This document shows, in pieces, positions 11,344 to 22,970 of a stretch of DNA of 64,000 nt. The stretch comes from Strigops habroptila (taxonomy: Eukaryota > Chordata > Aves > Psittaciformes > Psittacidae), in the NCBI RefSeq assembly GCF_004027225.2, contig NC_044278.2:9734001-9798000 (forward strand). Direction: 5' to 3'. Below the pieces are notes generated by a model, which saw only the letters and a list, made by a program, of their open reading frames with translations, did not search any database and was not told where the DNA came from. Made by a program: the position numbers and the translations under genes. Numbering within the stretch: the first letter of the stretch is position 1; the number at the start of each line of letters is the position of its first letter.

Positions 11344-14300
11344 CTGGAAAACAAAGTACAAAAGGCAGCTTACGAGGAGCCTTCCGTGCCACACCAAAAC
11401 TGAAGATTAAATGCCTTGAAGACAGAAAGAATTGGTGTAAGGAAAGCATGACATATTACTAATTAACATAGACAATTTGCAAAGTATCAGAATCACAGAG
11501 TTAAGACTAGAAATCAAGATTTGCAGAAGTTCCTTGTGAGAACAAGACCAGGTTTGCTGTGGCTTTTCAAATATTATTTTCTTGCTATGCAAATACATTG
11601 CCTGTGGTCTGTTTTACTACCTCTCCTTACCAGCTAAGAACCTATTATACACAAAAATTGAGCCTTCTCAGAAGACGTCTGATACCTGCATTCACTGAAC
11701 CAGCAGCGATTTTCCTGAAGATGCGGAGACACTGACAAAACTCAATGGATGTAAAGCAGATAAAACCCATTAACAAAAACCAAACACCCCAAAACACAAA
11801 AAAGAGATTTAAACAAACAAACAAGCAAAAAACCCCACCAACTTTGTGATCACAATCTGGTAGAACTCTGCAACTACAGCAAAGTACTCCTCTCCAACTC
11901 TGGAGATCATTATTGCTGCCACGAGTTATAGTGTATGATGGTTTTATTTCAACTTGAGAAATGCAGAGCTGAAATGCAAATTTTACTACTACCTGATACA
12001 GACCTCAGAAAATAGAGATTCTAGAAATCTAGATTCTGGAAGATTTCTGCATGTTTTTCAGTCCAAAAATTAGTACACTACACTAAATCCTATCAGATAC
12101 ATCTAGAATCTAGAGAATGAAAGACTGCTAAAAGATGAATGAAAAGGCAAAATTCAACAAACAATGAAAATGGGCAGTTGTATGCTACAAATGACCCATT
12201 TTGACACTGCTAATGAATTTTATTAAACTGATACTGATCTGGCAGTATTCCAGTGAAAATCCTGATATACTTTTCCAAGTCTAGCTATCTCTAAAGAGCA
12301 GCAAGGACCTATATTTAGGATTTAATCATAGATGCAACTCCTGCTAAGGAGACACACAGAATCCTAAAAAGGGCATAAAATAAGAATTCCACAATTAAGC
12401 TCAGGAACTGTGCAAGGCTTTTCATTTTTAAGTGTTGTTAGTTATTAAAGACATCAGTTTTAAAAATCTAATTAATCCTGCCCTCCTGACCAACTAAAGG
12501 AGAAATCATGTCCCGGTAAAATGTGATCAGAATAAACGATTCCAAAATACACTGTTGTAATACACAAAGATTATGGACTGCAATAAGCAGAAACATACAA
12601 TGTCAAAACTGCAAGGCTCATCCTTCAGAAACTCAAAGCAAAACGTTTAGGCCAGAGCTTAAGGACAACAAAGTGTATGGGCTTTCCTGTAATTTTACTT
12701 TCACTGAAGTGAGTATCCAGTGTTTTGGGAGGCAGCGTAACAGGATTATTAGTCATCTTTCAACCACAGTTTTCTTACTCATATTTGAGAACTTGCCCTT
12801 TGGCTTCCTAATGGATGCCACCAGGTTGAACCAGCCACAACTCGGAAACTCACATGGAGAAGAAATGGAGAAGAAACACCATATATAAACCGTTTAATCA
12901 GATTTAAGACCAAATAGCATGTATTTTTTGCTCAAATCTGTATTTCACTTCAAATATTCATAAAAATAAGTTTGGATTATGAGCTAGTCATAAGATCTTC
13001 CCACCTTTTGTGGAACAAAGTTCTGTTAAAGTGAACTAGAATCAAGGGCGAATTCCATTATGTCCTTGTGTGAGCACCACTTAACATTTCAGATGGTGTA
13101 AGTTACAGAAAGGTTAGCAGAGTGACAGTTTTTCACCTCCCTCTCCACAGGTGGACACCTGATGCTCCAAGATGTATAAACTAAGGAACGGCCACATGCA
13201 AATGGCAAAGGATAGAAAACCAAAATACTTTATGATAATTGAAGTTCATTAACAGGAAGAAAACCTCATCCAAGGGATGATCGTGGTATCTGTGTAGTAT
13301 TGTTCTTTTCTTAAGATTTCTATCTACATCACAAAAAGATTTTGCACATCAGACAAATTTACTTGTTCACATAAGGCTTCAGTAATCATGGAGAAAAAGG
13401 GACCTTTTTTAAGTCTTGAAATCACTTGAGTAAAAACCAGACAGAGAAATTCCAGACAAATTAGGCCTTCCTATCACTGATACCAGAAACCTACTTTTTA
13501 CCAGATATTCCCATTGACAACACAGGAGAAAACCAGAGCATAAAGCCACAAAAAGTTCCAAGTTCAACACAGAAGAGTTTCCATATTCAATTCACCATAC
13601 AAATACCTATAGTATCTGAGCAAAAATATACTTCACTGTTTCCAGAATGAATTGAAAATCCTGTCCTTGTACAGCTAGGCTAGACACTGAAATGCCTAGA
13701 ACAGCATGCCCAAAATCTTTGCCTGTGCCAAGGAACAAGTCTAGAAACACTGACAGAGTAAAAACGAGTATTAAAAAGTCAGGTCAAGAGGAACTTCCTA
13801 ACTGTTCACAGCAAAAAGTTCTACCTGCAGACCCTGAGCTGCCAAACTGGCAGGCAAATTTGGCAAGATGAGGGAAAATTAACCAGTTGGAATAGAATAT
13901 CACAAGCAATGTGCTCAGGTTTATATTTTCAATGCTTTGTTTCAAACTTTAGGACAAGCTTGGAAGTTTCAATTTGATTTTTGCCTTTTCTGTGTAAAAA
14001 TCAATACAATACACAGTACACCAGTAAGGCCATGATAATTTGACTCAGTCTACAATTGCTTTTTAAGTTGTTTTAAACTACAGATATATCTGCATTTGAT
14101 GTAGTATCCTCTACCTTTATTTTCCCTTCTTATTCAAATATGTCCTTCAAAATGGGGAGCTTGTCCCCCTTTATCTGCCTGTCTTAGGCTTCCATGCTAG
14201 AGTCCTATCAGTAATAAAAGGCATTCTGTTAGGTAGCTAACAGACCTTTGCAATTCTGTGGATATCAATTTGAAAATTCATTCCTCTAATAGTTTTTTTC

Positions 14301-15049
14301 CACTGTTCAAGAAAAAAATGTATCCATTTTTTGTGTATCTCCACTCACCAAAACTTGGACGTCACATGGCCTTATGCATTTTGAAAGAACGCTGACTCTA
14401 ACCTATATATTGTATTTAATGGTTACCTGTTAACATTTTTTTTAATGGTTACCTGTTAACATTTTTTTTCTATTACTAGATGATTCCTTCTCTTTCATTT
14501 TCTGCTAGACCAGAAGAAAGAACTCTGACCAGAAAAAGAGACAACTAGAAATGAGAAGCAAGTCCAAGACAAATCAGCCACCATTGTAGCAGACAATTTA
14601 GTTTTTGAAACCAAAGCAAGTTTCAAGGTTTCTATGCCTATCATTATGGATTCCAATTCTAATTCTAAATTTCCTTTCATTTAATCAAAAAATTAAGTCA
14701 TAATTCTAAAGATTTAAAACTGTCTTCAATTAGTACAAAAAAGACAAACATGAAAGTTTAGTTTGATAACATTTCATCTGTTGAGGTCCAAATTTCAAAC
14801 TCTGTTTTTGTTACATGACGAAGTGGAAAGACCCCATCCTAGCAATCACACAATGCAACTCAAGATGTCTATCTCTCAGTCCTGTCCCCAGAGGTCTTGC
14901 TAGAAATTCCACAGATAGAACAGCATTTTTAAACCAGTGAAGAAAAAAAGAAGTAAAGCTAATTAAACAAATAATTGATTTTTTTTTTCTACCTATTTTC
15001 ATCACAAAATGCCCTCCTAATATAGGAAGATATGTTTATATTTGTATAC
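11344..15049 (-). other. KPNA1: KPNA1 intron, 3.7 kb
   Basis: Intron with donor TTACAG|gtatac and acceptor ttttccag. It contains a short 26-base tandem duplication at 14415-14466. No transposable element is recognisable. A 121-codon open frame near 12.5-12.9 kb shows no family features and lies antisense to the gene; I regard it as chance. Confidence 0.85.
14415..14466. repeat. 26-bp direct tandem duplication
   Basis: The block 'tttaatggttacctgttaac' plus six further bases occurs twice in direct succession, starting at 14415 and 14441, with no substitution that I can see. The lack of divergence points to a recent duplication. Confidence 0.85.
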
Positions 15050-15144
15050 CTGTAATGTACAGTTTTCTTTTCGCTTGAGGAACTCCACAAACCTGGCCAC
15101 CACTCCTGGTGTGCTTATGACTTCATCTATTGGGGGATTTGGTT
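15050..15144 (-). CDS. KPNA1: KPNA1 coding exon (residues 113-144)
   Basis: The 95-base exon begins with the last two bases of a Glu codon and reads [18 protein letters not shown], then [13 protein letters not shown]. The acceptor is ttctatag-type (tacatag|AACCAAAT) and the donor TTACAG|gtatac. It encodes the first ARM repeat. The sequence matches the mammalian protein as I recall it with no difference visible. The weaker donor gtatac is ordinary for U2-type introns. Confidence 0.96.
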
Positions 15145-15713
15145 CTATGTAAAATAAAGAGCAAAATTAGATACATTCATTTCTTTATAGGGAAATTCTC
15201 AAATTACTGCATCAAAATAACATCCAGTGACATACTGACTACTCCTCCTATCTGAGTGTGTTCTTTTTCTACAATATTACTTTACCTTTACTAAAAGGCA
15301 ATGGATTCCTGTCTGCCACCATAGGAAGACTCCAGCCTGAATTTTGAGGTAATGAAGTAACACGACTCAAAACACTAATGCACTCAGCACACCTACTTCA
15401 CAGCAGCAGTTCTGTGAAATCACTCTGGCATGCATACATGCAGAGAAACATCAATATAACAGCATATTTTAGCCATGGAGACACCACCTGCAATATTTAA
15501 ACTTACATCCAAGAGTAGACATCACATCTGCATCACTTAATAGTTATACAAGAAAATCACAAGAAAAGAACCATTACATACATCTAGCTGACATTTTTCA
15601 AAACAGAGCTTCACCCAGAAATTTCTGTATGAAACTCAGTCTTTATTGCTGTCAAAGCAAAAACACATGCCAGGGACATTTTGACATTTTCTCCAAGTAA
15701 TTTCAGCCCTTAC
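15145..15713 (-). other. KPNA1: KPNA1 intron, 569 bp
   Basis: Intron with donor TAAAG|gtaagg and acceptor tacatag. It is AT-rich and I see no repeat or other feature in it. Confidence 0.85.
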
Positions 15714-15813
15714 CTTTAGAAAGAAGCTTTCGGAATTTCTGGGTGGCTGAAAGCTGTTGTTCTGGACTATTGGAGAAAATCATCTCAATCATATCAGAGG
15801 TGATGACTGCACT
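15714..15813 (-). CDS. KPNA1: KPNA1 coding exon (residues 80-113)
   Basis: The 100-base exon reads [18 protein letters not shown], then [15 protein letters not shown], and ends with the first base of the Glu codon. The acceptor is atcctag|AGTGCAG and the donor TAAAG|gtaagg. It covers the linker after the importin-beta-binding domain and the first helices of the ARM domain. At the junction with the previous exon the bird reads EMTS|SAVITSD where I recall mammalian EMAP|GGVITSD, so the linker tolerates change while the helices do not. Confidence 0.96.
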
Positions 15814-17640
15814 CTAGGATTCAGGTAGGGGAAAACAGAATGGAAGTGATAGGGAGCAAGAGCAAAAACAAAATGAGATTAGTGGTAAAAAACACTACAA
15901 CATTTGCTAAACCAGTATCAATTTTACCTCTTATTGAGTAAACACCTATATAAGACCATTATGAAAAACAAATGAGTTTAAAATACAAACAAATTTCCAT
16001 TACAAATACATTTATTAAAGTACAAATTCATTTCTATCTACATAAGCAGCATCATTCTTAAATGTAGTCTTTTCTTTCTGGAAGCCAGAATTCAAATTTT
16101 ACTTAAAATACAGCAAAAAAAATTACTCTTCAGAATGTCTCACCAGTATTCTCTCCCTCTTCTTTCCTCTCTCCCCTCCTCTAAAATGAATGTAAAATTG
16201 TCTGCTTTGACACAAGGTAGTTTAAATTGGAATACAGCAATTACAGTTATGCAAGAACACCACTTTGAGTGTGCTATTGTTTAGATTTCTGTAACATGTA
16301 CATTTTGACCCATTCTCTTACACCAAAATGTACAGGACCTGTCACTTCTAGAGGAGTTGACAAACCTAATCATAATCACCATAATCAAGTAAGAGTATTA
16401 AACCACGGTACTGATGGTTTCCACTAAGAAATTTAAATTAAATCAGTGACCTTTCTTATGCCAGGTAAAAATCTGACATTCTTTTCATCGCACACGTAAA
16501 CCCATGTAAGACGCATAAGGAAAGTCAGATTTTTTTCTTCCACTTCTTTGTATCTAAATCCTTAAGATAGATCTGATCCACACTGTTAGATAGACGGACA
16601 CACAATAACAGTGCTGAAAATACTTAACCTTTGTCTGTAACAGCTAACAGCTCCAACTGTTAAGACCCTGAAATGAATGATATTTAAAATAAACTGTATA
16701 ATGGTAGTATCACAATTAGATAGGCTTTCCTTACTTTTACTATCTATTCACTTCATGTAAGCTTCCCAACAAATGATTAAATGGTATTTAGGACTTGTCT
16801 GGCATGTAAAGGCTATCCTGAAGGGTAAACTAATATATCCTATTAGTCATCTACCCGATCGTTCACAGGCATTTCTCTGTTTCTGTGTAATTTTCAAGGG
16901 TGGTGTAACAAGCAACAGAAACCAAGCCCAGCCTGATTTCTATGAAAACATCATTTGCATACTCTGAATACAGACAAAAGTGTGAAGATCAGTGCTCAGA
17001 CTTTTAAGTGAGGACTGTACTTTCCTTAAACCTCTCTGGTATAGACCAAATCCCTTACCACTTTTCCTTCCAGGGAGAGAACCATGGTAAAGAAACAGGG
17101 AGAAAGCAGAAAAGTCTAACTTCACCTAGAAGTTTTTCCAGTAGGGTGAAACTCCATCTTGGGAGGGAGTTTAGGACACATGCAGATAGATAAGCTAACT
17201 TCAGCTGTATTTCCAACACCCTGGCTAAAAATGGCTGCCCCTTAAAGTCCACTAACAAAGATTTCCACTGAGCCCCTTTTGACTTTGTAAACAGCAATAA
17301 CACATTGTCTGGTTTGAATTTTCAAGTTTCAAGCATTATGAATTTCAGATTAAAAACCCCAACCCTGGGCAATAGTTGATCATCATAAAATATTATCTAT
17401 AATCACCCATAATGGAAGTAATCAGTCTGCCTGGAACAATGATTTTTTCTTTCATTTTCATCAAAGTATATCCACCAAGCAACCACTATCTATAACATTT
17501 TTCTCTCATGTAATCTGTTTTAAGGCAGTTAACTGAGACAGGTCTTTCAGAGCTGCCTTCTAAACTCCATTCCCCTCAAGTCACCGCACAACAGGCCTCC
17601 TCCGTTTCAACAAACACTGTATTCCTTTCTCATCACTTAC
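15814..17640 (-). other. KPNA1: KPNA1 intron, 1.8 kb
   Basis: Intron with donor TCT|gtaagt and acceptor atcctag. No repeat, RNA gene or other element is recognisable; the short open frames near 17 kb have no family resemblance. Confidence 0.85.
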
Positions 17641-17748
17641 AGAAGTCATCTCCATGTTGTTCATCTGAGCCTCATGGAAGCCACCATCCGACATCACTTC
17701 CTCCTCCGCCTCTTCCTCAGCTGTTGCAACATTTCGGCGTTTAAACAA
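17641..17748 (-). CDS. KPNA1: KPNA1 coding exon (residues 44-79)
   Basis: This 108-base, phase-0 exon encodes 36 codons: LFKRRNVATAEEEAEEEV, then MSDGGFHEAQMNNMEMTS. The acceptor is tctttag|TTGTTT and the donor TCT|gtaagt. It holds the C-terminal end of the importin-beta-binding domain (the FKRRN basic cluster, residues 45-49), followed by the acidic linker. FKRRN-type clusters act as the auto-inhibitory NLS mimic in importin alpha proteins (established for the family). Confidence 0.97.
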
Positions 17749-20420
17749 CTAAAGAGATAAAGTATTAAAGATCTATAGTAAATATGTACACAGCACGTCA
17801 TATTAGGCTGCAACAAAAAAGATGACATACGCTGTCACCTGAAAGAAGCTAATACACTAGCTACAAGACTCCTCTTCACAGCAAATTAAGAAAGTTTAGT
17901 CATGGAGTAAATGAAAACAGCAACGGGCTCCATCTACAAGCCATCTATCGCTTCCAGACAACTGTTTTCTTGCCAAAGGCTCAAAGACCTGAAAAACTGC
18001 TGTGTATAACAGATCTTTGTAGAACACGTGCAGAAGCCGGGATAAGAGAGGGCTTTGGAGGATGAGCACAGAGGATTGAAATTATACTGGGATGAACAGA
18101 ATTTGGTTGCTACCACTTAGAGAGAGTACCCAGTTTGAGATGTCATGAGTAGAGCTAGAGAGGCTACAACTTCTCCCCTTAATCCAACTGTCCCACTGGA
18201 AGGAACATTAGCAATAACAAGACGGCTTTGGGGGTGCCGCTTGGCCTGTTGAGTTCAGGAGGCAGGACGCTAGCACTGAACCATGTCAGACATGCACCAC
18301 TACAGACAGGCAAGACAGAGCCTTGACAACAGACCTGCTGTTACTCTTCTCTCCAGAGAAGATGGGGAGGAAACAGTATGCAAAATTGTGAATAGGTATC
18401 CTTACAGAATGCTATTCCTTCTAAGCTACTGTATGATGTGCCCACTCGAGCTCAACAAATGTGCTCAAGTACAGTGTCAAACTAAAATACATATGAACTT
18501 CAATGAACCATGTGCCAAATACATAAAAGAGAAGCAACTGTACAAGGTCCAAAATTGTAGAGCTGCAGACTCTGCTTGCAGCTCCACTTCTGCTCTACTG
18601 TTAGTCCAGTTAGGACTAAAAACTTTCGTTAACAGAAGGAAATACTACCACAAGCTTTATTTAGCCAACCTGTGGTAATTGCTCCACAGAGTTCAGAGGC
18701 ACAGGTAAGACAGAAAATGACTCACCATTTTCCTAATTTAGTATTATGTACAAAGACCCAAGACATTCTGTGTGACCAGTAGTCTGGAAATGCTACCTGC
18801 ACATACTGAGCAAAATCACCAAGAAGTATTGCAATTCCCTCCCAGAAATCCCCCTGCCTTGCCTTGACAGTATCTGGTATTGACACTGTGAAAACAATAT
18901 TGAACGGATTAGACTTGACCTACCATTCAAAACACACTATCTTCATTCTAACTCCAGAAACCTCAACACTGATGAAAAGGGTTTCATTATAACTTTGTTT
19001 GAAATTGAACCCTTAAAACTTCCAATGGACACAACTAAGAACAAAAGGAAGAACTGTTCAGTGCCACCTGTTTTTATCAGAGGATGCTCTTCATCATGTT
19101 GTGTCCTGGTTTTAGCTGGGATAGACTTAATTATCTTCCTAGTATCTGGTGCAGTGCTGTGTTTTGGCTTTAGTCTGAGAACGATGGTGATAACACACCG
19201 ATGTTTTAGCAGTTGCTAAGTAGCACTTACTCTGGTCAAGGACTTTTCAGTCTCTCATGCTCTCATGCCAATGAGGAGGGGCACAAGAAGCCTAGAGGGA
19301 GCAGAGACAAGACACCTGAACTAGCCAAAGGGGTATTGCATACCACAGCACATCATGCCCAGTACAGAAACTGGGGGGGGAATTGGTGTTATCTGGAATT
19401 GGTGTTCACGTAGAGGCTGGGTATCAGCAGGTGGTGAGCAATTGCATTGTGCATCACTGGGAGGGCAGGGCTTATTCCTTCCTCTATTTCCTATTATTAT
19501 TATTATATTTTACTTTTATTTCAATTATCAAACTGTTCTTATCTCAACCCATGGGGTTTTTACCTTTTCTTCCTGATTCTCCTCCCCATTCCAATACAGG
19601 GGAAAGAGAGTAAGAGAGCAGCTGTGTGGTACTTAGTTGCCGGCTGGGCTTAAACCATTACATCTTGTTAGTGCTGCTGTTTCCTGATAAGATAGAAACC
19701 TGCAGAACACCTGCCACTTGGCAGTGGGAACAAAGTTGTAAGAACTAGCAAGACATGCAGGCAGAGAAGCTTCTTTTCCAAGCATTTTTTTCGCAATCGT
19801 TTTGCATAAAAGACATATTAAACCCACTACGTAAGGTACCAGCCTCATGAGCATAAACATAGCCTGAGCTTTTTTAACTTCATAAACAAACTGAAACCTA
19901 AAAGACAGAAAACTGAGAAGACTCAGGTCAACAAATTATTTCTTCCCTCAAGAAAATCATTATTGCAACTTATAACGACTCGGTCAGGCCTTCTGCTCCT
20001 ATTCTAACTGCAATGCTTCTTTCCATTTCACCCCAGCTTCCCACTCTTCGAACAGAGGTTAGAGACAGCACAACTCAGGTGGTGAGGGGAAGAAAAAATC
20101 TGCCAAAACATAAACAAAAACCAAACCAGGTGACAGTTCCTCAGTCACCTTCCGTGCAAGCTGTGCAAGGTCAGACAGCTTTGTTCAAATCATCTTTAAG
20201 CTGCTCTGGCCAGTGTTACACTTGAGTGAATGAGGAACACAGTTCTGTAAAGCCTGAAGAACAGGCAGCAAGGTCTGCAGGTGACTGATTTCAGACTACA
20301 TATGAATTTCACTGGGCAGGAACAACTAAGAAGGGGCTTGGGAGAAGCAAAGAGCCAGAGACAGTGCAAGACAAGACTGTCTGAGGACTGGTTACAGTTA
20401 CCACAACTGTAGTACAGTAC
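17749..20420 (-). other. KPNA1: KPNA1 intron, 2.7 kb, with a solo LTR
   Basis: Intron with donor GAACAG|gtactg and acceptor tctttag. The stretch 19102-19662 is a solo LTR in antisense orientation to the gene, listed separately. A 131-codon open frame at 18283-18678 on the plus strand has no recognisable domain and is taken as chance. Confidence 0.85.
19102..19662 (+). mobile_element. Solo LTR of an avian endogenous retrovirus
   Basis: The unit starts with 'tgtcctggttttagctggga' and proceeds through 'gataacacaccgatgtttta', 'ggtcaaggacttttcagtct' and 'ggtgagcaattgcattgtgc'. It then has a TTATTATTAT tract, 'cttatctcaacccatggggt', and ends with 'gttgccggctgggcttaaac' and cattaca. I recognise this as a common dispersed bird LTR. 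No internal retroviral genes flank it, so it is a solo LTR left by recombination. TG...CA ends are present. A clean 5-bp target-site duplication is not obvious (flanks ...atgttg and tcttg...), so the exact right end is uncertain by a few bases. Confidence 0.85.
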
Positions 20421-20554
20421 CTGTTCCTCTCTCTTTTGCTTCCGTAGCTGAAGACCTTCTTCCTCCCGCCTGCGACGCATCTCATCAGGGTTTAGAGATT
20501 TGTTCTTGTAGCTCTTCAGTCGGAAATTCTCTTTTCCTGAGGTCGTCATGATTC
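20421..20554 (-). CDS. KPNA1: KPNA1 start-codon exon (residues 1-43)
   Basis: KPNA1 encodes importin subunit alpha-5, a cytosolic and nuclear adaptor that carries cargo with classical nuclear localisation signals (and STAT1-type signals) to importin-beta. The ATG is at 20549-20547 and the exon reads [18 protein letters not shown], then [18 protein letters not shown], then KQKREEQ. The donor is GAACAG|gtactg. The proposed acceptor, tgtaaag|GAATCATG, leaves five untranslated bases; the upstream stretch is T-rich but the site is weak, so that end is less certain. The basic clusters (residues 24-28 and 36-40) form the importin-beta-binding domain. Start choice follows conservation with mammalian [15 protein letters not shown]; an upstream in-frame ATG would lie in the intron. 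Confidence 0.96.
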
Positions 20555-22660
20555 CTTTACAATGCAATTAAAAAAGAGAAGTCAGAAAGGAATTCCTATT
20601 CAACGACACAGCATTTTATATTCTGTCTCCATCTCCGTCTGTTAGCCACGCACTTCCAGCCACTCCTCTCCTATATCCCATCACCTAACTTACACTAACC
20701 TAGAAGGTGTAAAGCAAAATTTCACAGAATTGTCACTTTGATGTGCTAGTTCTTCACATCAGATCAACAAATTTTCATTTTACTCTCCAAGGCTGCAAGG
20801 CATGAGAAAGTGAAACATTTTATTGAGAAAGAACTGAGATCTGTAAGGCAGAGTACACAACCTGGGCTTAAAAGAAAACTGCACTAATAAATCTTAACAC
20901 TTCTCCACACAGAAAATTAGCCAAACTAATTGTATTACCCACATTCACTCAGAAGTGAGGGGTCTTAGCTTTTTAGTTTCACTCAGTTTGCAAGTCAGTA
21001 CAGGGGCTTTGTTTTTGCACTCCAAATCCACATTTTAAGTTAACTCGACACAACCCTGTGTTCTTTCTATCCAGACAAGGCCTACAAGAAAAATTGAATT
21101 GAGAGAGAAATTTTAGGTGAGGATGGTTTCACCACTGAAAATGCTCACTCCTGCAAAGGCAGCAGTGCTGTTCTTCCCCTCCTCCACACCTGCAGCCTCT
21201 AATCCTGCCACTGCTTATGCAGAGGGGCCTTTTTTCAGGCAATGACTTCCAAGTATTGTCTTATGTAACTCAGTAGATCAGCATTTATAGCTACCCATGA
21301 TGATTTTCACATGTACAGTGCCGCACTTTGGAGTTACTTAGCATAAAACAGTAGCTATAAAACTGTGTGGAAAGACTACTCCCCTACCCCCCTTATATCA
21401 ACGGGCTGTGTATCAGGTCTTTAATTGCTCCGTTCTGCTGCTACTTCTCTCCTTACATCCCTCTTTTAAATCCAAAAAAGATTGGGATTCTCATGCATCT
21501 TCATACAGATACAGGATCTCCAATACACTGTAAATACTTGCAACTCTGTAGTACAAAATTTAGGAAACTATGCTATGTGAAAAGCTACTCTACAGGGCTT
21601 TTAAAGGTCTTTTTTCAAATGCCCTAATGTGTTGTATTAAATACGTCACCGACCTCTAATTCCATAAGCACAGAATAACCAGGTGATAAATGATCTCCTG
21701 CACACTTTTTACTTTAAAATGGAGCAACACGAGTGTATACAGACTCTCATCAGCTTAGGTTGCCTATTTAAAATACATCAAAGGTGTAACTGAGTCTACT
21801 CTAACCTCCTTTCAGTTAGCACAAAGAGTTTTAAGAGATTAAAATAAAGGATACCCAAATGTGCTTCTTATTAAAGCCTCTTTTTAAGTTGCTGCTACCT
21901 GACAACCATTTATAAGAATTCCAAATGATGAGAACTGACTTTCATAGAAAACATAAGGCATCACTTCAAGCATTCCTGTATTCTGCCATCTGAGATTTAA
22001 AAAACTGGCAAGGGACACAAAACTACTGTGTTCAATATCAGTCAGTCACAAATTGCACTGAATGAAAACGAAACATAAAAACCTGAGCACACAGGAAAGT
22101 AATTCAGCCTAATTCTGCTGAAAAGGCTCTTCCTGAAATGGCCTTTTGGTTATTTTAAACAGAGGTCCTACGAAAAGATAAATCTCGTAAGACCATAAGT
22201 TCCCCACATCACTCTTTAGAGCTTAGAGACTGCTTTCTTCCCCTTTTTTTTTTCTTAAGTCTGAGCTGACAATGCTCATGTTTCTTGCAATATGCTTGGC
22301 AGTCACATTTTCTTCCATTTTTAGTTTAACTGACTACTACCTGTATATGAAACATGCGAACTATTTGGGGAAGCCTTGGATTTTAACAGTGAAAAGAAGT
22401 TCAGGCTAGTAATCACTCAAGAGTAAAATATTTATTTTGTTTCTAAAACATTTTGAAAGAAATGTTTGATATGTCTTAGAATCAGCAAAATTAACTCAAA
22501 CACCAGATGGACACCATGAGCTCAAAGGACATGCCTAACAAGAAAACGGTTTTGCAGCAATCTGCCCTTGAACATAAATAAACACAGGCACACACAGCAG
22601 CCCAGATAAGGCTTTCTGTGAGCCCAGCCTCAGGCTTTCTGGGACATTATTAGTAATTAT

Positions 22661-22970
22661 AGAATCATGGAATGGTTTGGGTTGGAAAGGACCTTAAGAT
22701 CTTCCAGCTCCAACTCCCCTGCCATGGTAGGGACTCCTCACACTAGACCATGTCACCCAAGGCTCTGTCCAACCTGGCCTTGAACACTGCCAGGGATGGA
22801 GCATTAACCACTTCTTTGGTAAATGGGTGACCTGTGCCAGTGCCTCACCACCCTCACAGTAAAGAACTTCCTTATATCTAACCTGAACTTCCCCGTCTCA
22901 GTTTAAACCCATCACCCCTTGTCCTGTTGCCACAGTCCCTGATGAAGAGTCCCTCTCCAGCATCCTTGGA
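22661..22970 (-). mobile_element. CR1 LINE 3' end, minus strand
   Basis: Reverse-complement CR1 hallmarks appear in order: 'agaatcatggaatggtttgg', 'gttggaaaggaccttaagat', 'aaggctctgtccaacctggc', 'cctcaccaccctcacagtaa' and 'acccatcaccccttgtcctg'. The copy is 5'-truncated, non-coding and moderately diverged. It lies in the same orientation as KPNA1. Confidence 0.93.

Noticed and set aside
12523..12888. 121-codon open frame on the plus strand
   Set aside because: No domain, antisense within an intron.
18283..18678. 131-codon open frame on the plus strand
   Set aside because: No family resemblance, antisense within an intron; taken as chance.
19213..19653. Several overlapping open frames
   Set aside because: They lie within the non-coding solo LTR.
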